This document shows, piece after piece, positions 31,938 through 38,249 of a stretch of 40,508 nucleotides of DNA. The notes under the pieces are model-generated. The model was not told where the DNA came from. It saw only the letters and a program-made list of their open reading frames with translations, and did no database searches. Made by a program: the position numbers and the translations under genes. Within the stretch, counting starts at the first letter, position 1; each line of letters opens with the position of its first letter. This DNA is from Clostridia bacterium (GTDB lineage Bacteria; Bacillota_A; Clostridia; Christensenellales; Aristaeellaceae). The DNA lies in contig JAFXMP010000147.1 in the NCBI GenBank assembly GCA_017530275.1, positions 1 through 40,508 of the forward strand. The letters run 5' to 3'.

Positions 31938-32099
31938 CTAACCTCCCGTGGCTGCCGTATGAAAGCGTTTGAAGATGTTTTGTCGGTCGGTGAAAATCGT
32001 CGAAGGTACTTTCCCAGGTATCTTGTCCGCTTGTTGCCGGAACAGCCAGGATGCCGCCAAGCGTTCCAGGCGCACGATGTACCAGTATAGGACGGCCAT
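31938..32099 (-). CDS. Small protein encoded inside the RNA array
   Basis: 53 residues starting MAVLYWYIVRLERLAASWLF, with a strong AAGGGGGTGAAGC ribosome site before the ATG. It fills the gap between tRNA-Thr and tRNA-Gly. The first 20 residues are hydrophobic/aromatic with two arginines and the rest is basic. No family is known to me. The ribosome site is the main support. Confidence 0.5.
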   Translation of the reverse strand: MAVLYWYIVRLERLAASWLFRQQADKIPGKVPSTIFTDRQNIFKRFHTAATGG

Positions 32100-32150
32100 G
32101 CTTCACCCCCTTTCTTGACGCTTTCTGGCAATAGGCTTGTGCATAGCCTT

Positions 32151-32225
32151 TGGAGCCGAAAGCGGGAATCGAACCCACAACCTGACCATTACAAATAGCC
32201 TGCTCTGCCTTTGAGCTATTTCGGC
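32151..32225 (-). tRNA. tRNA-Thr (TGT)
   Basis: 75 nt including encoded CCA. Acceptor GCCGAAA/TTTCGGC, discriminator T, anticodon arm GGCTA-TTTGTAA-TGGTC (anticodon TGT) and a standard T-loop TTCGATT. A CTTCGGGG/CCCCGAAG hairpin lies just upstream. Confidence 0.93.
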
Positions 32226-32346
32226 ACGGGCTTCGGGGTATGCCGCCCCCGAAGCGCCCCGGCAAGTAACGCCACCGGTCACGCTTCCTTTCGCTTTAGA
32301 GATTTTAAGCGCTACAAAAGGAAAGGCAAGAAACCAAATCCCGCTT

Positions 32347-32422
32347 TGGTGGACAGGGATGGAGTTGAACCATCCTCTGCGGATTTTCAGTCCGCCGCTT
32401 TCACCCTTTAAGCTACCCGTCC
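32347..32422 (-). tRNA. tRNA-Phe (GAA)
   Basis: 76 nt including encoded CCA. Acceptor GGACGGG/CCTGTCC with one G-U, anticodon arm GCGGA-CTGAAAA-TCCGC (anticodon GAA), T-arm GATGG-TTCAACT-CCATC, discriminator A. Confidence 0.95.
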
Positions 32423-32429
32423 ATAAACC

Positions 32430-32449
32430 GCCGGTCTTTCCCGGCTGTC
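32430..32449 (-). repeat. Array spacer hairpin, copy 4
   Basis: Identical 20-bp sequence, ending 7 nt before tRNA-Phe. A diverged fifth copy is at 32800-32818 and a sixth at 30911-30927. Confidence 0.85.
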
Positions 32450-32585
32450 TTGGTCACTCTCCCAACGGCACGCCTGCACGTCTCGTGAAGCCTTTCCCCG
32501 GTCATACTATCTCCGGCGTCCGAGTGCATTTGAGGGGCAGAATATCCTTTTTCATGGGGTGGATAATCTGCCGGATTGTTCCCCA

Positions 32586-32659
32586 TGGCGGGGACAGGTG
32601 GAATCGAACCACCAATTTCCGGTTCAAAGCCGGATGCTTTGCCGTTAAGCTATGTCCCT
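32586..32659 (-). tRNA. tRNA-Gln (TTG)
   Basis: 74 nt including encoded CCA. Acceptor AGGGACA/TGTCCCC has a mismatch at the first pair, as glutamine tRNAs often have a weak 1-72 pair. Anticodon arm TCCGG-CTTTGAA-CCGGA (anticodon TTG), T-arm GGTGG-TTCGATT-CCACC, discriminator G. Confidence 0.93.
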
Positions 32660-32930
32660 ATGACCCCGCCCCGGATGAACCGCCGATGACCGCCAGTGGC
32701 GGGAATTTCATCGGCGGTGAAATCGCCCGAAACAAGCAATATCCGCATGAAGCGGATTTGCGCCGATTGAGGGCGCGGAAACATCGCATCGGTGCGGGGG
32801 CCGTCTTTCCGTGCTGTCGCCTTTCTCGCGGGTGTTCGCCTACATATTCCAAGTGCAGGCCAGGATGGGGGTGTGGCCTGTTTTCGGGGTTTCCCCACCA
32901 TGCAATGTTAATTCATACCCCGAGGTCTTG
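32660..32930 (-). other. Spacer between tRNA-Gln and the 132-nt element
   Basis: No gene seen. It contains a two-part hairpin at 32679-32718 (perfect 11-bp ACCGCCGATGA/TCATCGGCGGT enclosing CCGCC/GGCGG), an ATCCGC/GCGGAT hairpin near 32742-32760 and the diverged spacer copy at 32800-32818. Confidence 0.5.
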
Positions 32931-33062
32931 CGCGGCGGGCCGGAATCGAACCGGCCCGGTTGGTGTTCAGACGATCATTTGAAGGAAGATTGATCCGCAT
33001 GGAGAAGAACGAAAGGGGGAACAGGCTTTTCCCATCACACCAACCGGCAAACCTGCCGCCGC
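32931..33062 (-). ncRNA. 132-nt tRNA-like RNA with tmRNA-like layout
   Basis: A perfect 7-bp acceptor (GCGGCGG 33056-33062 / CCGCCGC 32932-32938) and a standard T-arm (GCCGG-TTCGATT-CCGGC) are present. In place of D and anticodon arms there is an 8-nt linker and a perfect 11-bp helix (CCGGTTGGTGT / ACACCAACCGG) stacked directly against the T-stem and closing a 70-nt loop. The loop reads as one 22-codon frame from ATG to TGA. This order (acceptor, long helix, T-arm) is that of tmRNA, though no CCA or ALAA-like tag is encoded. It heads the array. Confidence 0.6.
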
Positions 33063-33076
33063 ATAGATTGTTTCGA

Positions 33077-33253
33077 TCATGTTCCTATCGCCATCAAGCC
33101 AATTCCGGCAAGCAGGAGAAATCCAAATGCGAAGATTGCGGAAGTCACATACTCGCCATCTTTGAAATTGATGAATATTTCGGCAAAAGACCAGGAAATC
33201 AGGACGGCATAACCAATCAATACCAATATAGCGACGAGTGTTGAGCCGATCAC
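33077..33253 (-). CDS. Small two-helix membrane protein
   Basis: 58 residues from a GTG with GGAGG 5 nt upstream. Two hydrophobic segments are clear (TLVAILVLIGYAVLISWSF and TSAIFAFGFLLLAGIGLMAI), joined by a short charged loop. It directly follows the DUF1064 gene. It could be an exclusion or membrane-anchoring protein; unproven. Confidence 0.65.
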   Translation of the reverse strand: MIGSTLVAILVLIGYAVLISWSFAEIFINFKDGEYVTSAIFAFGFLLLAGIGLMAIGT

Positions 33254-33254
33254 T

Positions 33255-33677
33255 TCATACCTCCATGATCTCAATTCCCCAGCAGGCTTTCATCTGCTTC
33301 TTTTTGTTGATGTATGTCTGAATCTTCCGCGTGGCCGCGCTCTTTGCGTCCATGACCGTCACGTAGCCGTCCGCGCCTACCGTCACGAAATCAGCGATAT
33401 ACCTGATCCCGCCCGGAAGGTCGAAGGGAACCTGACGGGCAAGCATCTTATATGCGCCGCATTTCCAGGCCGGAAGCAGTGTTCCGAAGTAAACGTCCGC
33501 CTCGTGCTGGCTGTCAAACTTCATTCCGTCTATTTCCACGCGCCGGTTGCCGTATTTTTTCCGCTTGGGCGGCGGTGGTGGCGACTCCGCGGTGGAAAGG
33601 TCGCTCGTCGTGATCCGTCCTTGCTTCCGCTGCCGGATAAATTGGGCGTATTCTTCTTCCGTAAACCGTAAAGCCAC
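33255..33677 (-). CDS. DUF1064 nuclease-like protein
   Basis: 140 residues. KKYGNRRVEIDGMKFDSQHE, then ADVYFG, and the later RYIADFVTVGADGYVTVMDA with KSAATRK match DUF1064, a restriction-endonuclease-fold family (Holliday-junction resolvase-like) in phage operons. The E...D...DxK core is visible (E in SQHEAD, D in YIADF, DAK). It probably acts in recombination or replication. Confidence 0.85.
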   Translation of the reverse strand: MALRFTEEEYAQFIRQRKQGRITTSDLSTAESPPPPPKRKKYGNRRVEIDGMKFDSQHEADVYFGTLLPAWKCGAYKMLARQVPFDLPGGIRYIADFVTVGADGYVTVMDAKSAATRKIQTYINKKKQMKACWGIEIMEV

Positions 33678-33689
33678 AGCCGCCCCCTC

Positions 33690-33899
33690 CTATCGGTATA
33701 CTACGATCTGGTCTATCTTTTCGCCGTTCGCGCCGATCAGCACGGCGTCCATGCTGTTCAGTCCCAGCACCCGGCAAAGGGCCTTTCCGATGGTTTGGGC
33801 CGTGTCCATTTTCCGCTTTTCAGGTACGTCCACCGCCGCGATCAGCTTCACCAGCAGCGGGTCGGCGTAATATTCAACTGTTACTTGTTTGTCTGTCAT
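33690..33899 (-). CDS. Hypothetical early phage protein
   Basis: 69 residues with a KxxD/helical pattern (DVPEKRKMDTAQTIGKALCR). It overlaps the HTH gene upstream by 26 nt. No family recognised. Confidence 0.5.
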   Translation of the reverse strand: MTDKQVTVEYYADPLLVKLIAAVDVPEKRKMDTAQTIGKALCRVLGLNSMDAVLIGANGEKIDQIVVYR

Positions 33900-34104
33900 C
33901 CTGTGCCTCCGGTTTATATCCGCAGTATTCCAGCAGCGCGGCCTTGCTGATTTTCAGCCGGTTCCCGCTGAACGCAAAGGGAAGTCCAAGCTGTCCCTGC
34001 TTCGCCGCCAGGGTCAGCCCCCACCGGCTCACGCCCAGGATCGCCGCCGCTTCTTTCGTCCCAACGGAATTTCCCGGAATTGCCGCCAGTTCTTGCGGTG
34101 TCAT
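33874..34104 (-). CDS. HTH DNA-binding protein (excisionase-like)
   Basis: 76 residues from the ATG at 34104 (AAGGAAG upstream). GTKEAAAILGVSRWGLTLAA, then GQLGLPFAFSGNRLKISKAA, LLEYCG, is the winged HTH of MerR/excisionase-type proteins. Candidate Xis or early regulator; it lies in the early operon rather than beside the integrase. Confidence 0.7.
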   Translation of the reverse strand: MTPQELAAIPGNSVGTKEAAAILGVSRWGLTLAAKQGQLGLPFAFSGNRLKISKAALLEYCGYKPEAQDDRQTSNS

Positions 34105-34129
34105 GGCTCTATCTTCCTTTCGTTTCCTC

Positions 34130-34143
34130 CCCGTGCTATAATG
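34130..34143 (+). promoter_or_regulatory. Extended -10 promoter with the late-promoter core
   Basis: CCCGTGCTATAATG with TATAAT at 34137-34142. The same 14 bp occur at the late promoter (20944-20957, minus strand). No -35 consensus. It lies 60 nt upstream of the plus-strand gene at 34202. Confidence 0.6.
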
Positions 34144-34201
34144 GTTTCGCGTTTGCGTTTGCCGCCGCAATCGCCCATTTCACGGGAAAGGGGGTGTAAT
34201 C

Positions 34202-34420
34202 ATGGCTTCCGATACAATCTGGTATTGGGTCGATTTGTCACAGCTGGATCAGAAAGAATTTGAAAGAGTTTATGATCTGATCTATCAATGGTCGTTTACC
34301 GGCCCCAGGGAAGAAAAGGGATACCGCCAGTATACCTTTACCTGGAATGAGCCTTCATCTGTCGAATCTGTTACCGGTCTTCCGACTTCTGTATTTCGTC
34401 GGTTGAGCGGAAAACAGTAA
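34202..34420 (+). CDS. Small plus-strand phage protein
   Basis: 72 residues, protein-like (TIWYWVDLSQLDQKEFERVY), with AAGGGGGTG upstream of the ATG and an extended -10 promoter. It is transcribed against the surrounding early operon, and its last 50 nt are antisense to the end of the next minus-strand gene. No family recognised. Confidence 0.6.
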   Translation: MASDTIWYWVDLSQLDQKEFERVYDLIYQWSFTGPREEKGYRQYTFTWNEPSSVESVTGLPTSVFRRLSGKQ

Positions 34421-34739
34421 GCTCCATCTTTCTCTCCCGCGGGTCGTATTCCAGTACGATCCGCGCTTTTTTTCGCCAGTCTGTTCCTTTCACAATCGCG
34501 TCCATCATGTCCCAAATGGCTATAAAGACTTCCGACAATACGGAAGAATGTCCGGCAGGATAGAGAATTCTCGCTTTTTTGAAAGCCTCGTGGTCAATTT
34601 GATACGATAAGTTTTCGCCTGCGCTTCTCCCGATATCGATGGGAAGGTCGCATTGACTGGCGATCCGCTTTTCGCTTTCTTCCTTCGCCGCTTCCTCGTT
34701 TTGAGCCACAATCAAGCGCGGCGCGTTATCACTGCTCAT
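34371..34739 (-). CDS. Hypothetical early phage protein
   Basis: 122 residues. ATG has AAGGAGGGCAAGGGGGC upstream and overlaps the previous stop (ATGA). The text is helical and soluble (HSSVLSEVFIAIWDMMDAIV). Its 3' end overlaps the convergent plus-strand gene by 50 nt. Function unknown. Confidence 0.6.
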   Translation of the reverse strand: MSSDNAPRLIVAQNEEAAKEESEKRIASQCDLPIDIGRSAGENLSYQIDHEAFKKARILYPAGHSSVLSEVFIAIWDMMDAIVKGTDWRKKARIVLEYDPRERKMELTVFRSTDEIQKSEDR

Positions 34740-34951
34740 GCCCCCTTGCCCTCCTTCCGTTCATCGTCATAGAAACGCCGCCAGTCAATGCCAAGGATTT
34801 TGCCAACACGTATAGCAGTTTCGGGTGATGGACGGCGCATCCCGTTTTCATAGTAAGAGATAGATTGTCATGAAATGCCGAGCATAGATGCGAGTTCCTG
34901 CATGGTCATACCCTTATTAACTCTCGCTTCTTTTAACCATGCCCTCACCAT
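34736..34951 (-). pseudogene. Cro-like HTH repressor gene with an in-frame TGA
   Basis: Reading from the ATG at 34951 gives MVRAWLKEARVNKGMTMQEL then ASMLGIS, an opal stop (34868-34870), and in the same frame QSISYYENGMRRPSPETAIR through a natural end at 34736. The two parts together are a normal XRE/Cro protein of 71 codons, and the stop falls at the start of the recognition helix (family consensus LGISRQSISYYE). A CGA to TGA change is the simplest cause. It is either dead or made only by readthrough. Confidence 0.75.
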
Positions 34952-34966
34952 CTCACCCCCAACAGA

Positions 34967-34990
34967 TTGTTGTACCCAATGATACAACAA
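34967..34990. promoter_or_regulatory. Operator palindrome at the early promoter
   Basis: TTGTTGTA and TACAACAA are perfect 8-bp arms around 8 nt, overlapping the -10 of the leftward promoter. A second palindrome AACAAATTGTT follows at 34986-34996, and CAACT-AAT-AGTTG lies at 35039-35051 next to the rightward -10. Confidence 0.75.
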
Positions 34991-35007
34991 ATTGTTAGAT
35001 TTGTCAA
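34979..35007 (-). promoter_or_regulatory. Leftward early promoter
   Basis: TTGACA (35002-35007), 17-bp spacer, TATCAT (34979-34984) on the minus strand. A strong sigma-A-type promoter for the early/lytic genes, with the palindromic operator over its -10. Confidence 0.85.
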
Positions 35008-35028
35008 CAGGCAGTTGAAAAAAATCAT

Positions 35029-35057
35029 TTGTCCAATTCAACTAATAGTTGTATCAT
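35029..35057 (+). promoter_or_regulatory. Rightward repressor promoter
   Basis: TTGTCC (35029-35034), 17-bp spacer, TATCAT (35052-35057). Its -10 context GTTGTATCAT is identical to that of the leftward promoter. Drives the repressor gene. Confidence 0.65.
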
Positions 35058-35080
35058 ATAAATTGAAAGGCGGTGAGTGT

Positions 35081-35443
35081 ATGAATAGCTTCAAAATGTG
35101 CCGTGAAAAATGCTCTATGACGCAGAAAGAGGTTTCAATTGATTTGAAAGTCTCAATTCAGGCTATTTCGTATTGGGAAACAGGGGAACGTATGCCATCC
35201 TACGAAAAACTCTTCCAGCTTGCCGATTTATACAAAGTATCCATTGACGAATTGCTGGGTCGTTCTCCGCCATCGCCTTACATTGCAAATACCGAATCGC
35301 TCTTTAGTCCAGAGGAAACGCAGCTTGTATTCGATTTTCGCAAATTATCAGACGAAAACAAAATGAGCATACAAAAAAATGTCGGTTTTCTTTTGGCAAT
35401 GCAGACCGAGGAAAAAGACAAAAAGAAAACCACAATTGCATAG
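35081..35443 (+). CDS. Phage repressor (XRE/CI-like)
   Basis: 120 residues from the ATG at 35081 (AAAGGCGGTG upstream). The HTH is clear: MTQKEVSIDLKVSIQAISYW, then ETGERMPSYEKLFQLADLYK, VSIDELLG. The C-terminal 50 residues are helical and may dimerise; there is no LexA-type peptidase domain, so SOS cleavage of this protein is unlikely. It should bind the TTGT-rich operators and keep the early promoter off. Confidence 0.88.
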   Translation: MNSFKMCREKCSMTQKEVSIDLKVSIQAISYWETGERMPSYEKLFQLADLYKVSIDELLGRSPPSPYIANTESLFSPEETQLVFDFRKLSDENKMSIQKNVGFLLAMQTEEKDKKKTTIA

Positions 35444-35500
35444 TTGTGGATTTGGAAAAGTATAAGATGTCTAAAGGAATATGAGAAGGGGAAGCTAATA

Positions 35501-36187
35501 ATGAAAAAAATAATTATGGTTATTCTGATTCTATCAATCCTTCTGCTGTATGTCATGCCGACGCAAGCGGAACAAGGCGGCCTTGCATATCAGTTGAAGA
35601 AAATGCAAGAGGCAAAAGGCGAGGCAGAAAAGGAATCGCAGGAAGAAACCGATGTTATTTGCGAAATGGTAGAAATTGATCCGTGGAAAAATGTATCTGA
35701 ATGGGAAAACTCTCACGGATATACATTCCCTGTTTACGGAAAGACTTCTGTTGATCTTTCTCCTATTTCTGATTACCTTTCGATTTTGGAAGATAAAGGC
35801 ATATACATTTCTTTGCTCGAAATGCTGATAACCAATAACAGGAAGGATTACGCAGGCAGAGAGCATGACTACATATCGGCGAAGATAGGAGAATCGTTTT
35901 ACCTGACATATCTATATTATCTTGACGATTCAAAGTTCAGTTTATCTCTGGAAGTTCCGTGTATTTACCGTCCAATAGACGAGGCATTGCAGTTGTTGTT
36001 GGTGTCAACACTTTCGATTGATGAGGAGGAAGCAGGAAAGCTATATAAGCGTCTTCAATATAATGTAATAGACGAATGGTGTGTAATTGAAACAGATCAA
36101 TATACGATAACTTATTCCGAGCCGCGTCTTAACAACGGCAATCTTGCAGGATTTGTAATACTTAGTGTAGAGAAATTCTTGAAATAA
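35501..36187 (+). CDS. Exported protein, likely lysogenic-conversion gene
   Basis: 228 residues. The N-terminus MKKIIMVILILSILLLYVMP TQAEQ is a typical signal peptide with a cleavage site after TQA. The mature part is acidic and beta/alpha mixed (DAGREHDY-like repeats absent; DEEEAGKLYKRLQYN present). It is more AT-rich than the structural genes and sits 57 nt after the repressor gene with no obvious promoter, so it should be expressed in lysogens. No family recognised. Such genes often alter the host surface. Confidence 0.7.
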   Translation: MKKIIMVILILSILLLYVMPTQAEQGGLAYQLKKMQEAKGEAEKESQEETDVICEMVEIDPWKNVSEWENSHGYTFPVYGKTSVDLSPISDYLSILEDKGIYISLLEMLITNNRKDYAGREHDYISAKIGESFYLTYLYYLDDSKFSLSLEVPCIYRPIDEALQLLLVSTLSIDEEEAGKLYKRLQYNVIDEWCVIETDQYTITYSEPRLNNGNLAGFVILSVEKFLK

Positions 36188-36191
36188 AAAA

Positions 36192-36211
36192 CGGCCCCAT
36201 CGCTGGGGCCG
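36192..36211 (-). terminator. Hairpin after the exported-protein gene
   Basis: CGGCCCCA-TCGC-TGGGGCCG, an 8-bp stem. The T-tract (TTTTTTATTT) follows only on the minus strand; on the plus strand the stem has no U-tract. It may still stall plus-strand transcripts between the moron and the integrase gene. Confidence 0.6.
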
Positions 36212-36294
36212 CCTATGCGAAACTCGCCAACACCAATGACCAGATCGCATGATGATTATATCATTACCCGCGTGATTTGTAAAGGAGAAAATTC

Positions 36295-37407
36295 ATGCTT
36301 TGTCCTCGATGTGAAAAAACGATCCCGGACGATGCTATGCTCTGCTGCTATTGTGGCCGACGCATCACGCGCAAGGCGGCGGGCCGCATCCACCAGCGCG
36401 GCAATGGCACAGGCTCCGCCTATAAGCGCGGGAAAACCTGGACGGCTGTGATAACCAAGGGCTATATCCGCGACGATCAGGGGAAGAACCATATCCTGCG
36501 CCAGACCAAGGGCGGCTTCAAAACGAAAAATGACGCGCTGGCCTATTGCTCCATCCTGAAAACCGGCACGGTCAGGCGGAAAGCGCCGCCCCTGTCCCAT
36601 TATTGGGAATTGTACAAAGGGGACGAAATGGAAAAGCTCTCCAAGAGCAAGCAATCCGCGTACCGTACAGCGTGGAAAAAAATGGCCTCCATCCAGTACA
36701 GGAGCGTCGATACCCTCACCGTCCAGGATTTGCGCACGGTTGTCAAGGATCACGCGAGCACCTTCTATCCGGCAAAAGACATGAAAACCGTCCTGACCCA
36801 CCTGTTTTTGCTGGCCGGGGCGGATCGCTGGGTGGACAAGGAACTGCCGGAGTTTATCATCCTCCCGGAACTCAACGAAAAAGAGCGCCAGCCCTTCACT
36901 GCGGAAGAACAGGCCGCCCTTTGGAAACTCTATGACGCGGGGGATCGCCGCGCCGCGATCCCCCTTATCATGATCTACACCGGCATGATGCCAGGAGAAA
37001 TACAGACCTTAAAGGTTGACATGATTGATATTGACCATCAGAAAATAGTCGGGGCTGGCATCAAAACGAAAATCAGGAAAGATTCACCCATATACCTGCC
37101 TGATACCATCGTGCCCGTCATGATCGACGAAATGCAGCACGCTACAAGCGCCATGGGTTATGTGTGGTTGCGCAATGAGGATAGGTTTTACGAAAATTAT
37201 TATGCCGTCCTTGCCGCCGCAGGCTGCCGTCGCCTGGAACCGTATTCCTGCCGCCACACCACCGCCACCGCCCTGGCTATCACCGAGGGAATAGCCCCCC
37301 AGACGATCAAGAAGGTCATGCGCTGGTCAACCACTAAGATGCTCGATAAGTACGCCCACCCGGACGATCAGGACGCGCTTGAAGCCGTGAACCTCCTGAA
37401 AAAGTAA
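36295..37407 (+). CDS. int: Tyrosine integrase with N-terminal zinc ribbon
   Basis: 370 residues. Residues 1-25 (CPRC ... CCYC) are a zinc ribbon fused to an AP2-like arm-binding part (KRGKTWTAVITKGYI). The catalytic domain has PYSCRHTTATAL (R320, H321), W344 in MRWS and the likely nucleophile Tyr353 in DKYAHPDD. The first catalytic Arg is replaced: the usual TGMR-GE reads TGMMPGE (Met232), and the box II His is Tyr317. Both occur in clostridial integrases, so it is probably active. AAAGGAG precedes the ATG. It lies 66 bp from the attachment site. Confidence 0.92.
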   Translation: MLCPRCEKTIPDDAMLCCYCGRRITRKAAGRIHQRGNGTGSAYKRGKTWTAVITKGYIRDDQGKNHILRQTKGGFKTKNDALAYCSILKTGTVRRKAPPLSHYWELYKGDEMEKLSKSKQSAYRTAWKKMASIQYRSVDTLTVQDLRTVVKDHASTFYPAKDMKTVLTHLFLLAGADRWVDKELPEFIILPELNEKERQPFTAEEQAALWKLYDAGDRRAAIPLIMIYTGMMPGEIQTLKVDMIDIDHQKIVGAGIKTKIRKDSPIYLPDTIVPVMIDEMQHATSAMGYVWLRNEDRFYENYYAVLAAAGCRRLEPYSCRHTTATALAITEGIAPQTIKKVMRWSTTKMLDKYAHPDDQDALEAVNLLKK

Positions 37408-37473
37408 ACATCCCTATTTACAACGCATTTACTACATCACGCATATTAGCCAGTGATTTCAAGGGTCTTTCTG

Positions 37474-37536
37474 CCCCTGCTAAGGGAGTAGTACGAGTGA
37501 ATCGTAGCGAGAGTTCAAATCTCTCCTTCTCCGCCA
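37474..37536 (+). other. Right attachment site: 3' fragment of tRNA-Ser (GCT)
   Basis: The sequence from CCCCTGCTAAGGG (anticodon loop, GCT) through the long variable arm (TACGAGTGAATCGTA), T-arm GAGAG-TTCAAAT-CTCTC, acceptor strand CTTCTCC, G and CCA is the 3' half of a serine tRNA; the 5' half is absent. This is the host-side remnant left by integration into a tRNA 3' end. The complete tRNA should lie at the other prophage junction, left of the window. Confidence 0.85.
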
Positions 37537-37537
37537 G

Positions 37538-37572
37538 AATCCCGAATCTTGTATGATTCGGGATTTTCTTTT
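37538..37572 (+). terminator. Rho-independent terminator of the tRNA-Ser locus
   Basis: AATCCCGAATC and GATTCGGGATT form an 11-bp stem with a 6-nt loop, followed by TTCTTTT. It lies directly after the CCA end, so it is the original host tRNA terminator. Confidence 0.9.
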
Positions 37573-37997
37573 ACCATATAGTGCATAAATTGCGGGTTTT
37601 GTTAGTGATACACGATCACGGAAGCCGCCATGCCGGGATAATGCCCATAGCCTAAAATATGCTGGAAAATTGAAAAAAATTTTGCTATTACTCAAACAGT
37701 GACTTAAATATATCAACCTGGAAAAAGGACATGCGCGGGATGAAATAACGTCCCGCGCTGTTTTCATTTGGCAACAAGGATAGTCCGGAATAAGTGGCGC
37801 GGCTGAAAAAAGAGCGCTACATTAAAACGCGCACGCGCACACGCGACCCAGGAGAATGAACCGGCAAAGATGAATGAAATGGTTAATTTTTTTACAAAAT
37901 TTTGTGAAATGCCGGGCTCACCGCGGCCTCGGGCGCAGCGCACCCCCTCCACAGTACCTATAAAGAGGCGAAAAACCGAAAAGGGCCGCCGGATCGC

Positions 37998-38148
37998 ATA
38001 GGGGGGGACCATAGGGGGGTTCATAGTAACTTAACGGTATAAGACCCCCCTACCCCCCTAAAAAGACCGGGATCGCCGCGGGGCCCTGCCGGGCGGCGCA
38101 GCTTCCAGGGAGGCCCCAGGAACCGGTGAGGGGGGATTATAGGGGGGT
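37998..38148. repeat. ATAGGGGGG motif cluster
   Basis: ATAGGGGGG occurs at about 37998, 38011 and 38139 in direct orientation and as CCCCCCTA at 38045 and 38053 in inverted orientation. There are six- and seven-base G runs, so iteron-like binding sites or G-quadruplexes are both possible. Confidence 0.7.
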
Positions 38149-38249
38149 GTGTCCTCTATTGGCTTGGTAGATAGCATCAAGATAGATGGGCCTTCGGCCC
38201 TGATAGGGGAAGCGTGAAACCATGGCGGCCAGGGTGACAGCATCCCGGC

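Noticed and set aside
31133..32449. Regularly recurring 20-bp palindromic repeat as a CRISPR array
   Set aside because: Spacing is irregular (200-760 bp), each copy precedes a tRNA or tRNA-like unit, and no cas gene is present.
34868..34870. TGA reassigned to Trp or another amino acid phage-wide
   Set aside because: Numerous genes here end at TGA with correct overlaps and no other gene carries an internal TGA, so the code is standard.
37480..38024. Two minus-strand frames of 95 and 86 codons beyond the attachment site
   Set aside because: They cross the tRNA fragment, two terminators and G-tract repeats and have no ribosome sites.
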